From Caryophanales bacterium (GTDB taxonomy: Bacteria > Bacillota_I > Bacilli_A > RFN20 > CAG-826), in assembly GCA_022781015.1 (NCBI GenBank), contig JALEUF010000130.1:1-24890 (forward strand): a stretch of DNA of 24,890 bases, read 5' to 3'. This document shows, one piece after another, positions 15,286 through 23,111 of the stretch. The notes below the pieces were generated by a model. That model saw only the letters and a list, made by a program, of their open reading frames with translations. It did no database searches and was not told the DNA's origin. Numbering within the stretch: the stretch's first letter is position 1; each line of letters starts with the position of its first letter. The position numbers and the translations under genes were made by a program.

Positions 15286-15510
15286 ATGTTATTTGGTGGA
15301 GTTAAACAAGTCGTTACTATTGAAGGGATGAAGTGCATGCACTGCGTTGCTCACGCAACCGATGCCCTTAAATCAATCAAAGGCGTGAAGTCTGTTAATG
15401 TTAACCTTGAAAAGAAAGAAGCCGTAATCAAATCTAAAGATGGCATTGATCCAGAATCAATCAAAAAAGCCATTTCTGATGTTGGATATACTGTTACGGA
15501 CATTAAGTAA
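15286..15510 (+). CDS. copZ: Copper chaperone, heavy-metal-associated domain protein
   Basis: Small cytosolic carrier that hands Cu(I) to CopA. The 74 residues form one ferredoxin-like HMA domain with the metal motif MKCMHC (the two Cys in CMHC). An extra His after the motif (VAHAT) may add to binding. An AAGGAG SD precedes the start, 11 bp after copA. The last codon is followed directly by the csoR ATG. The family also has mercury and zinc members; the copper call rests on its operon. Confidence 0.93.
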   Translation: MLFGGVKQVVTIEGMKCMHCVAHATDALKSIKGVKSVNVNLEKKEAVIKSKDGIDPESIKKAISDVGYTVTDIK

Positions 15511-15771
15511 ATGAAAGCCGACCATAAGAAAATTAATCGATATATTCAAATTGCCAGAGGTCAACTTGATGGCATCATGAAAATGATTGAAGATGACGAT
15601 TATTGCGTCGATATCTCCAATCAACTTTTGGCTACTATTTCAATATTAAGAAAGGCTAATTCCGAGGTTTTAAGCGCTCATTTGGCTTGTTGCGTTAGGA
15701 ATTGTCCCACTGAAGAAATGGACCAAAAGGTCGAAGAAATTAAGAAATTAATCGAAAGAATGTCTGATTAA
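15511..15771 (+). CDS. csoR: Copper-sensing repressor, CsoR family
   Basis: DNA-binding tetramer that represses copper efflux genes until Cu(I) binds. The 86-residue all-helical protein has the Cys-His-Cys copper set in family spacing: Cys32 (DYCVDI), His57 and Cys61 (SAHLACCV). That matches CsoR, not the FrmR or RcnR subgroups. Two further Cys (62, 66) lie nearby. It starts on the base after the copZ stop with only a weak SD, so it is probably coupled. It closes the operon and by position represses its own promoter. Its stop overlaps by 4 bp the stop of the convergent peptidase gene, leaving no room for a terminator. Confidence 0.94.
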   Translation: MKADHKKINRYIQIARGQLDGIMKMIEDDDYCVDISNQLLATISILRKANSEVLSAHLACCVRNCPTEEMDQKVEEIKKLIERMSD

Positions 15772-16952
15772 AGCTTCATTATTGGGATTATTTCATCTTG
15801 AAGCCCTGCAACGACCTCAAGTTTATTATTTCTTATATGTAAATTTGTTTCGCTTCTCATTCCGAAGTCTTCGGCATATATACCTGGCTCATCTGAGAAA
15901 CTAGTCCCCTCCATAAGGGTTCTTTCATCGTGGGTTTCGTAATTGTCTAGATTTGCACCGGGCCCATGAGGAGAAACATCAACCGCAATATTATGCCCAA
16001 CTCTATGGGTAAAATATTCTCCATACCCTGCCTTTGTTATTATTTCTCTAGCCACATCATCAGCTTCAAAAGCATATACTTTTCTTTTTGGAAGCTCTTC
16101 TTTTAGAAATGATATTACTCCATCTCTAGCCGCTTTTACTATTTCAAATCTATCTTTATATACTTGAGGGATTTCATTTCCAACATAACCCATCCAAGTG
16201 ATGTCGGCATATACCCCATCTTCATTATCGTTTTTAGCCCACATATCAATTAAGACTAAATCACCTTCCTTGATGATCCCGAAATTATCTTCAGTAGGTG
16301 AGTAGTGCGGGTTAGAAGCATTTTTACCTGTTGCGACTAAAGGAGGATCATCAAAAGTCATTCCTTCTTCATTAAATCTTCTAGCAATATATTGTTGGAT
16401 TTTATATTCGTTTGTTTGCCCAAATTCTTCTATCTCCAATTTAATCATTTTAAAAGCTTCATCCTTGATTTGCAGGGTTTTCTTGCATGCATCAAGCTCA
16501 TTTTCATATTGTTTTTCAGTCAAAACTGCAGTTAATGACTGGAGCAAATCTCCGCTAGAAACAATTTCAATTCCTAAGTTTTTAACAAAAGAAACCGAAC
16601 CATAATCGGCAGTGGAAATTCTCATCAATAAACCATTAGAAGAAACATCCATCATTATTTTTTTCTTATCTTTTAATAACTTAGTTTCTAACTCTAACAT
16701 CTCTTCCCAAGTCTTGTAGACAAGCAAATCAAATTGAGATGTTACTAGTTCATCTTTTAGATAGACTGTATCGATAATGTGTGTTATTAAAGTTGCCTTT
16801 CCTTCTTTGGGAATAAAGCAAAGAAGCTTTCTAGTAAGCATCCTTCTTCCAATTAAAGATATTAGGGCAGTATTTTTACATTCATAATCGATGCAAAGAT
16901 AGCCGTCGACATTTAGAGATGATAATTTAGTTTGAATTTCGTTAAGTTCCAT
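15768..16952 (-). CDS. M24-family metallopeptidase, Xaa-Pro aminopeptidase-like
   Basis: Predicted cytosolic peptidase that removes N-terminal residues before proline or splits Xaa-Pro dipeptides. Residues 1-150 form the creatinase-like N-terminal domain. The pita-bread domain holds all five metal ligands in order: Asp in VLIDMW, Asp in YADITW, His in HRVGHN, Glu in DEPGIY and Glu in RSETNL. At 394 residues it is a usual length. There is no signal peptide. The start at 16952 has no SD; an extended -10 (TG-A-TATACT) ends 8 nt before the ATG, so the mRNA is probably leaderless. It is divergent from the GH2 gene. Substrate preference cannot be set from sequence. Confidence 0.9.
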   Translation of the reverse strand: MELNEIQTKLSSLNVDGYLCIDYECKNTALISLIGRRMLTRKLLCFIPKEGKATLITHIIDTVYLKDELVTSQFDLLVYKTWEEMLELETKLLKDKKKIMMDVSSNGLLMRISTADYGSVSFVKNLGIEIVSSGDLLQSLTAVLTEKQYENELDACKKTLQIKDEAFKMIKLEIEEFGQTNEYKIQQYIARRFNEEGMTFDDPPLVATGKNASNPHYSPTEDNFGIIKEGDLVLIDMWAKNDNEDGVYADITWMGYVGNEIPQVYKDRFEIVKAARDGVISFLKEELPKRKVYAFEADDVAREIITKAGYGEYFTHRVGHNIAVDVSPHGPGANLDNYETHDERTLMEGTSFSDEPGIYAEDFGMRSETNLHIRNNKLEVVAGLQDEIIPIMKL

Positions 16953-17014
16953 ACATATTTAGTATATCACTTGTTATAAATAGTATTTATTTTGCTAAAA
17001 TAAAATGTATGGAA
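16947..17014. promoter_or_regulatory. Symmetric divergent promoter, peptidase / GH2 glycosidase
   Basis: Both genes have an extended -10: TG-A-TATACT on the minus strand (plus 16961-16969) and TG-C-TAAAAT on the plus strand (16993-17001). These end 8 and 7 nt before the respective ATG, and neither gene has an SD. A perfect 10-bp inverted repeat, TTCCATACAT (16947-16956) and ATGTATGGAA (17005-17014), includes both start codons. Confidence 0.6.
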
Positions 17015-18709
17015 AAAATACCGCTTTCTAGACACCCAAATCCTTACTTTGAAAGAAAAAGATACTTTAGCCTTAATGGCGAATGGGATTTTATTATTGA
17101 TAAGCAAGCTGGATTTCCCTCTTCTTACAATGAAAAAATACTTGTTCCGTATTCGGTCGAAACTGAATTATCAGGGATAAATAAAAGGATATCAAAAGAT
17201 GATTTCTTACATTATAAAAAGTCTTTTGTTGTCCCTAAAGAATATGAAAATTATCGATTGATCCTTCATTTTGAAAACGTTGATCAAGTTAGCCATGTTT
17301 ATTTTAACAAGAAATATCTAGGAACTAACTTTGGCGGCTATTTACCTTTTGAATTCGACTTAGGTAAATGCCAAGGAGAAAATGTTATTGAAGTTATTTG
17401 TTCTGATGATACCGATTCTCCAATCTATCCTAGAGGCAAACAATGCAACAAAAATAAAGGGATATGGTATACACCTACTAGTGGGATTTATGGCAGTGTC
17501 TATATTGAAGCGGTGCCAGATCAATATATTAAGTCCTTAAAAATAGATCAGGATTATGATTTAAAGAAAGCTACATTCAAAATTGATTATCCTGGTAACA
17601 ATGAAGAAATATCGATTGAGATAAGTAATGATAACAACCTTCTTACTAAGGCTATTTTTTCAAAAGAAGGGGAGGCATGTATTGATTTTTCTTCCTTTTT
17701 CTACCCTTGGAGCCCAGAAGAACCTTCTTTATATTCGATTAGGATATTTGGTAATGATGATGAAGTCTTTTCTTCTTTTGGATTCAGGAAATTCTCTTCT
17801 ATTCAATATAAAGGACATAATGTTTTTGCCTTAAATAACAAGCCTTATTTCCTTAGTGGAGTTCTTGACCAAGGATATTTTCCTAAGGGAGGTTTAACTC
17901 CATCTTCCTTTGAAGATTATGAAAATGACATTAGGGCAATGAAATCATACGGTTTTAATTGCCTTAGAAAACATATTAAAGTCGAGATGAATATGTTTTA
18001 TTACCTATGCGATAAATTGGGCATGATTGTCATGCAGGATTTTGTTAACGGAGGGGCTAAATATAAGGATTTCTTAATTTATACAGCTCCATTTATAAGT
18101 TATAAATTCAATGACACGAAAACCTATTCTTTGCTTGGAAGGAAGTTGAAGGAGTCTCGTTATTTCTTCGAAAGCAGCATTACTCCTTTTTTAACTCATT
18201 TCCAAAATCAAACCTGCATTGCAATATTTACTTTATTTAATGAAGGCTGGGGCCAATTTGATGCGGTTAGATTATCAAATGAATGTAAGCCTAACTTAAA
18301 TGGGAGATTATTGGATTCGACTTCTGGTTGGTATGATCAAGGATGTGGTGATTTTTATTCGAGGCACATCTATTTCAAAAAGATTAAAATCAAGCCTAAA
18401 GATAATAGGATTACTTCCTTAACTGAATTTGGAGGTTATTCATTCGAAGCCAGCAAGGTCAATAAGAAGCATTTTGGCTATGGAAAGTGTAAAACCAAAG
18501 AAGAATTAAACAAAAAGATTAAGGGCGTGTATCTAAATGAAGTAATTCCTTGCAAGGAAAATAATGGTTTAAGTATTGCTATCTATACCCAACTAAGCGA
18601 TGTAGAAGGAGAAATAAACGGCTTGCTTAACTTTGATAGAAGTATATCTAAGGCCGATAAAGATTTATTAAATGAATTAAATAGAAAACTGAGGTTTAAC
18701 AATGATTAA
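17009..18709 (+). CDS. Glycoside hydrolase family 2 protein, beta-galactosidase/glucuronidase-like
   Basis: Predicted retaining exo-beta-glycosidase. The GH2 layout is visible: a sugar-binding jelly-roll domain (about 15-170, with LNGEWDF), an Ig-like domain (about 172-262) and a TIM barrel (about 265-560). The acid/base is Glu412 in FNEGWGQ and the probable nucleophile Glu473 in LTEFGG, both in family context. Arg320 precedes the first barrel motif. At 566 residues it is short for GH2 and close to the glucuronidase-like size. There is no signal peptide, so it acts on imported oligosaccharides or glycosides. The start has no SD and probably a leaderless transcript. It overlaps the downstream HAD gene by 8 bp. 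The sugar specificity is undetermined. Confidence 0.88.
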   Translation: MEKIPLSRHPNPYFERKRYFSLNGEWDFIIDKQAGFPSSYNEKILVPYSVETELSGINKRISKDDFLHYKKSFVVPKEYENYRLILHFENVDQVSHVYFNKKYLGTNFGGYLPFEFDLGKCQGENVIEVICSDDTDSPIYPRGKQCNKNKGIWYTPTSGIYGSVYIEAVPDQYIKSLKIDQDYDLKKATFKIDYPGNNEEISIEISNDNNLLTKAIFSKEGEACIDFSSFFYPWSPEEPSLYSIRIFGNDDEVFSSFGFRKFSSIQYKGHNVFALNNKPYFLSGVLDQGYFPKGGLTPSSFEDYENDIRAMKSYGFNCLRKHIKVEMNMFYYLCDKLGMIVMQDFVNGGAKYKDFLIYTAPFISYKFNDTKTYSLLGRKLKESRYFFESSITPFLTHFQNQTCIAIFTLFNEGWGQFDAVRLSNECKPNLNGRLLDSTSGWYDQGCGDFYSRHIYFKKIKIKPKDNRITSLTEFGGYSFEASKVNKKHFGYGKCKTKEELNKKIKGVYLNEVIPCKENNGLSIAIYTQLSDVEGEINGLLNFDRSISKADKDLLNELNRKLRFNND

Positions 18710-19484
18710 AGCTGTATTTTTTGATATCGATTGGACTCTTTATGATCATGAGGCAAAACGTTTTGTTCCTACTGCAATCGAAGGAATTAAAAAACTAAAA
18801 GAAAAAGGAATAAAAGTATTTATTTGTTCAGCTAGAAATACTGAATCTATATTCTCTTTCGGTTTATACAACCTTGGAATTGAATGGGATGGATTTATTT
18901 CTAGCGCAGGTGCTTTTGCCGTAATTGGTAAGGACCATGTAGTTAGAAAGACTTTGATGGAGCATGAGGATTTAGTTAAATTATCCTCCTTAGTATTAAA
19001 GAATGATTTAACAATGCAGATGGTTACCCCGTGGTCTAGATTTTTAATTGCTCCTCCAAATGAATTCTATAAATCTTACCAAGAGATATTTCATGATGAT
19101 TGTCCTACCATTCATTCTTATTCAAATGAAGAAGTAACAGGCACTCTTTTATATGCTCCAGATAAATATGATGATATCTTTATGAAAGCTTTTCCTAATC
19201 TATCTTTCTTTAGATTTGCTGAATGTGGCGTTGATATAAATGGTGGCAGGCATGAAAAGGGTGAGGGAATAAAAGCAATAAGAGATGAGCTTGGCCTATT
19301 AAAAGAAGAATGTGTTTCTTTTGGTGATGATATTCAAGATATTTCCATGGCGGATGAAACCGGAGTTTTTGTTTGCATGGGAAACGGCAAAGAAGAAGTT
19401 AAAAAAAGAGCAACTTTAGTAACATCAAAAGTAGGAGAAAATGGCGTTTATTTGGCACTTGTCCAACTTGGCTTATTACCTTAA
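18702..19484 (+). CDS. HAD-superfamily phosphatase, Cof/IIB type
   Basis: Predicted cytosolic Mg-dependent phosphatase of small phosphorylated metabolites, often sugar phosphates. Motif I is FFDIDWT with Asp8 and Asp10; the usual Gly after the second Asp is Trp here. Motif II is the Ser in ICSARNT, the motif III Lys lies in GRHEKGEG, and motif IV is GDDIQD. The cap between motifs II and III fits the IIB class, and 260 residues is typical. It overlaps the GH2 gene by 8 bp, with a GAGG SD inside that gene, so the two are coupled; a link to the glycosidase product is plausible but inferred. Confidence 0.88.
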   Translation: MIKAVFFDIDWTLYDHEAKRFVPTAIEGIKKLKEKGIKVFICSARNTESIFSFGLYNLGIEWDGFISSAGAFAVIGKDHVVRKTLMEHEDLVKLSSLVLKNDLTMQMVTPWSRFLIAPPNEFYKSYQEIFHDDCPTIHSYSNEEVTGTLLYAPDKYDDIFMKAFPNLSFFRFAECGVDINGGRHEKGEGIKAIRDELGLLKEECVSFGDDIQDISMADETGVFVCMGNGKEEVKKRATLVTSKVGENGVYLALVQLGLLP

Positions 19485-19495
19485 TAAAAAAGTGC

Positions 19496-19511
19496 TATCT
19501 CTAAAGAGATA
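19496..19511 (+). promoter_or_regulatory. Palindrome upstream of the arginine-to-putrescine genes
   Basis: TATCTCT and AGAGATA form a perfect 7-bp dyad around AA, 22 bp before the start at 19534. AT-rich -10 candidates (TATTAA at 19510, TATCCT at 19519) overlap or follow it. It could be an operator, or a weak hairpin ending the HAD transcript, though no T-run follows. Confidence 0.45.
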
Positions 19512-19533
19512 TTAATAGTATCCTTTTAGCGTT

Positions 19534-22143
19534 ATGGGAAAACTTGATCAAAGAAGGACACCGTTCCTTGACTGTCTAAAACGTTATGTAAAAAAAGATG
19601 TAGTACCGTTTGATGTTCCTGGACATCATATGGGAAATATCAATAATAAAGCTACTGCTTTCTTTGGAAAGAAACTTTATAGATGTGATATTAATGCTCC
19701 AATCGGAACTGATAATCTAGCTAAACCTCACGGACCTCTTTTGCAGGCTGAAAAATTACTTGCAGAGGCAACTAATGCCGACGAAGCGTTCTTTTTGATT
19801 AATGGAACTTCTTCGGGAATCATTGCAATGATTCTAGCATCTGTTAAGGCTGGAGAAAAAATAATACTTCCTCGTAATGTCCATAAATCAATAATCAACG
19901 CTCTTATTTTAAGCGGGGCAGTTCCTGTATTTGTCATGCCTGAAATTGATAACGACTTAGAGATTGCTAACCAACCTTCTGTTGAAGAATATAAAAAGGC
20001 TATATTGAAATATCCTTCTGCTAAGGCTGTTTTTGTAATCAATCCAACTTATTTTGGTTCAGTTTCTGATTTAAAGAGCATTGTTGAAATTGCCCACGAA
20101 CATAAGATGGCTGTTTTAGTAGATGAAGCACACGGGGCCCATTATTATTTCCACGCCGAAGGCTCTCCTTTGACTGCAATGGATGCAGGGGCTGATATGT
20201 CTAGCGTTTCTCTTCATAAAACCGCAGGCTCATTAACTCAAGCCTCAGTCTTATTATTAAAGGGAAAGATGTTCTCTCGTTATGATATTCAAAGAGCATT
20301 AAATATTATTAATACAACTTCCCCATCAATGATATTAATGGCTACAATTGACGCGGCTAGATCATATATGGCTACAAATGGCAAAGAAGACCAAGAACGA
20401 GTATATGGGTTAGCTGAATATGCAAAAGAAGAGATTGATAAGATTCCTGGATTTGTTGTTGAAGATAAAAAGCATTTCCTTGAACACGGATCATTCGACT
20501 ATGACCAATCCAAGTTAGTTATCGGGCTTGATAGATTAGATATTGATGGATTCCAATTATATTATTTGATTAAGAAAGATTATGATATCCAACTTGAATT
20601 AGCAGAGACCTATGCCGTCTTAGCTATATTTGCTATTGGAACAAAGAAAGAGCACGTGGATAGATTAATCGAGGCTTTAAAAGATATTTCAAGCAAGCAC
20701 TTCCGTCCAGAAATTACTTATGCTGATCATCGTTTTGATTCCTCTTTCCCATTCATGCTCATTCGTCCTAGAGTTGCTTTCCACGCCGATGGAAAGATTG
20801 CTAAAATCGATAATTGCCTTGGAATGATTTCTAAGGAAATGGTCATGATTTATCCGCCAGGGATTCCGCTTATTATTCCAGGTGAAGTCTGGACAAAAGA
20901 ACTAATAGATAGGGTTAAATTCTATAAAACTTCAGGTATCACGATTTTAAGTAACTATCCCGATGGTTTTGAAGTTGTAGATAACGAGAAATGGAAGAAA
21001 TTCCCAATCTATCAAAAACGTCTTAATGACTATAGGGAAAATAGAAGGACTACCCCATCTGGAGATGGTTTTAAGCTTCCTTTTGAAGGGGAAAAGCATA
21101 AGGCTACCGTAATCCTTCTTCCATATAGAAAAGATACTTGGAGAGATGATGCCGTTCCTGCTTTGGCTAACTATAAACAGGTAATCGAAGCTATTTCTAA
21201 ACATGAAAAAGTTATAGTAGGTGTCCATCCTTTAATATATGAAAGGGTCGCTTCTTCGTATAAAGGGATGAAAAATGTCGAACTCTTGAAGATTAGATAT
21301 AACGATTCCTGGGCTAGAGATAACATGGGTATATATCTAACCAACGGCAAAACTATTCGTGGGGTTGACTTTAGATTTAATGCCTGGGGTGGAGAAGTCG
21401 ATGGACTTTATTCAAACTACCAAGACGATGATAAATTAACTTCAACATTCGACAAGAAATACAAGATTAGCGATTACCGTCTTAACTCTTTTGTCTTTGA
21501 AGGTGGATCGATTGCTTTTGATGGCAAGGGTACTGCAATAGTTACAGAAGCCTGTCTTCTTTCCAAAGGAAGAAACCCAACTTTAAGAAAAGAAGAAATA
21601 GAAGAAGTCCTAAAAGAATATTTATCTCTAGAAAAAGTGATATGGGTTCCACATGGAATCTATATGGATGAAACAAATGAACACGTCGATAACATGGTCG
21701 CATTTGTTAAGCCAGGTGTAGTTGTGATGGCGTGGACTGATAATCAAGATGACCCTCAATATGAATATTGTAAGGAAACTTATGAAGCGTTGGCTAATGC
21801 AACTGATGCTAGAGGGAAACATTTAGAAATCCATAAGGCTATGCTTCCAAACCCTCCTTTATATATGTCAGAAGAGGAATCTAAAGGAATAGAAAAGAGC
21901 AAATTCGAAGCTAAGCCAAGAATGGGCGATGATAGATTATCTGCTTCTTATGTTAATTACTATCAAGGCAAGAACTTCATTATCCTTCCGGCGTTTGGAG
22001 TCAAGGAAGATGAAGAAGCCTTAGAATTATTTAAGAAGCTTTATCCAAAGAAGAAAATTCATCAAATAAATACAAGAGAAATATTACTTGGTGGAGGGAA
22101 CATTCATTGCATTACAATGCAGATACCGGAGGTCAATAAATGA
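19534..22143 (+). CDS. Bifunctional arginine decarboxylase / agmatine deiminase fusion
   Basis: One 869-residue chain carries two successive enzymes of putrescine synthesis. Residues about 1-495 are a fold-type I PLP decarboxylase of the Bacillus SpeA / Orn-Lys-Arg class: PGHHMG (29-34), DEAHGAH (197-203, Asp197 for the PLP ring nitrogen) and the Schiff-base Lys229 in SLHKTAG. Residues about 506-865 are agmatine deiminase: SWARD (592-596), FNAWGG (615-620), FEGG with Glu656, His717 in EHVDN, and the nucleophile Cys859 in GGGNIHC. Together: arginine to agmatine plus CO2, then agmatine to N-carbamoylputrescine plus ammonia. No Met lies between 438 and 579, so the second domain has no ATG of its own. 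It has no SD; a TATCCT box ends 9 nt before the ATG. It overlaps the amidase gene by ATGA. Lysine or ornithine as decarboxylase substrate is less likely given the partner. Confidence 0.93.
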   Translation: MGKLDQRRTPFLDCLKRYVKKDVVPFDVPGHHMGNINNKATAFFGKKLYRCDINAPIGTDNLAKPHGPLLQAEKLLAEATNADEAFFLINGTSSGIIAMILASVKAGEKIILPRNVHKSIINALILSGAVPVFVMPEIDNDLEIANQPSVEEYKKAILKYPSAKAVFVINPTYFGSVSDLKSIVEIAHEHKMAVLVDEAHGAHYYFHAEGSPLTAMDAGADMSSVSLHKTAGSLTQASVLLLKGKMFSRYDIQRALNIINTTSPSMILMATIDAARSYMATNGKEDQERVYGLAEYAKEEIDKIPGFVVEDKKHFLEHGSFDYDQSKLVIGLDRLDIDGFQLYYLIKKDYDIQLELAETYAVLAIFAIGTKKEHVDRLIEALKDISSKHFRPEITYADHRFDSSFPFMLIRPRVAFHADGKIAKIDNCLGMISKEMVMIYPPGIPLIIPGEVWTKELIDRVKFYKTSGITILSNYPDGFEVVDNEKWKKFPIYQKRLNDYRENRRTTPSGDGFKLPFEGEKHKATVILLPYRKDTWRDDAVPALANYKQVIEAISKHEKVIVGVHPLIYERVASSYKGMKNVELLKIRYNDSWARDNMGIYLTNGKTIRGVDFRFNAWGGEVDGLYSNYQDDDKLTSTFDKKYKISDYRLNSFVFEGGSIAFDGKGTAIVTEACLLSKGRNPTLRKEEIEEVLKEYLSLEKVIWVPHGIYMDETNEHVDNMVAFVKPGVVVMAWTDNQDDPQYEYCKETYEALANATDARGKHLEIHKAMLPNPPLYMSEEESKGIEKSKFEAKPRMGDDRLSASYVNYYQGKNFIILPAFGVKEDEEALELFKKLYPKKKIHQINTREILLGGGNIHCITMQIPEVNK

Positions 22144-23000
22144 AAACAAAAGTCGCTTTAGTCCAAATGCAAATGTCTTCAGTTTACGAAGAAAATATTG
22201 CAAAAGTTGATTCTTTTATCCAAAAAGCTAGCAAGGAAGGGGCTAAATTAATTCTTCTTCCTGAACTTTTTGAACGTCATTATTTTTGCCAAGTTGAAAA
22301 TTATGATTATTTTGATTTGGCAGAAGTTGCTTCTTCTAGCAAGACCTTAGAACACTTCAAAAAAGTTGCTAAAGAAAACCATGTTATCCTTCCTATTTCT
22401 TTCTTTGAAAAAGACAATAACTGCTACTTCAATTCCTTAGCTGTTATTGATGAAAGTGGAAATATATTAGGTATCTATAGGAAGTCTCATATCCCAACTG
22501 GTGAATGTTATGAAGAGAAGTTCTATTTCACTCCAGGCGATACTGGCTTCATGACATTTGCTACTTCAATCGGGAAGATTGGAATCGGCATTTGCTGGGA
22601 TCAATGGTTCCCTGAATGTGCAAGGATATTAGCTTTAAAAGGTGCGGATATCATTTGCTATCCAACTGCCATTGGAAGCGAACCTGTCCTTGATAAAGAC
22701 TCCAAAGACCATTGGCAAAATGTCATGAGAGGCCACGCAGGTGCCAATATTGTTCCAGTCCTTGCCGCTAATAGAATTGGAATAGAAACTAATGGAAACT
22801 CTTCCATGACTTTCTTTGGCTCTAGCTTTATTTCTGATGAATACGGAAATAAGGTAGAAGAACTTTCTAGAAACGAAGAAGGAATCCTTTATCATGAATT
22901 CGATTTCGAGTTAATCGAAAAAGAAAGAAGAGACTGGGGTGTATTTAGGGATAGAAGAGTAGATTTATATTCTCCAATCCTAAAATTAAGCGATAAATAA
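22140..23000 (+). CDS. aguB: N-carbamoylputrescine amidase, nitrilase superfamily
   Basis: Hydrolyses N-carbamoylputrescine to putrescine, CO2 and ammonia, the last step of the agmatine deiminase route. The catalytic triad is present: Glu42 in PELFERHYFCQ, Lys115 in YRKSHIP and Cys152 in GICWDQWFPE; the ELF-YFCQ and CWDQWFPE forms are typical of AguB. At 286 residues it is full length. It overlaps the fusion gene by 4 bp (ATGA), with a GGAGGT SD 6 nt upstream inside that gene, so the two are translationally coupled. The stop is directly next to the stop of the convergent 36-residue gene at 23001. Confidence 0.95.
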   Translation: MKTKVALVQMQMSSVYEENIAKVDSFIQKASKEGAKLILLPELFERHYFCQVENYDYFDLAEVASSSKTLEHFKKVAKENHVILPISFFEKDNNCYFNSLAVIDESGNILGIYRKSHIPTGECYEEKFYFTPGDTGFMTFATSIGKIGIGICWDQWFPECARILALKGADIICYPTAIGSEPVLDKDSKDHWQNVMRGHAGANIVPVLAANRIGIETNGNSSMTFFGSSFISDEYGNKVEELSRNEEGILYHEFDFELIEKERRDWGVFRDRRVDLYSPILKLSDK

Positions 23001-23111
23001 TTATCTACCGCCGAAAAATATAATTCCTAACAAAGTACAAATGGCTACTAACCCAATAATAATGGGGAAGACATATAGCCATTTGTTTTCGTTATTGCCG
23101 TCTTTTTTCAT
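23001..23111 (-). CDS. 36-residue single-TM protein coupled to the 5'-nucleotidase
   Basis: The frame reads MKKDGNNENKWLYVF, then a hydrophobic helix (about residues 12-33, rich in Ile, Leu, Val and Gly), then FFGGR and TAA. Its ATG overlaps the TGA stop of the upstream lipoprotein gene as ATGA, the same coupling seen at tldD-tldE and at the fusion-aguB pair. The SD is weak, which fits re-initiation. The charged N-terminus, single helix and short basic tail look like a membrane anchor or a small partner subunit. I know no family for it. Exact packing between two neighbours and a coding-like helix support it, but it is too short for certainty. Confidence 0.65.
   Translation of the reverse strand: MKKDGNNENKWLYVFPIIIGLVAICTLLGIIFFGGR

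Noticed and set aside
21000..21100. Assembly artefact making the decarboxylase-deiminase fusion
   Set aside because: The frame is continuous with normal codon use, the linker is short, and the deiminase part has no ATG of its own nearby. Read checks would still be wise.
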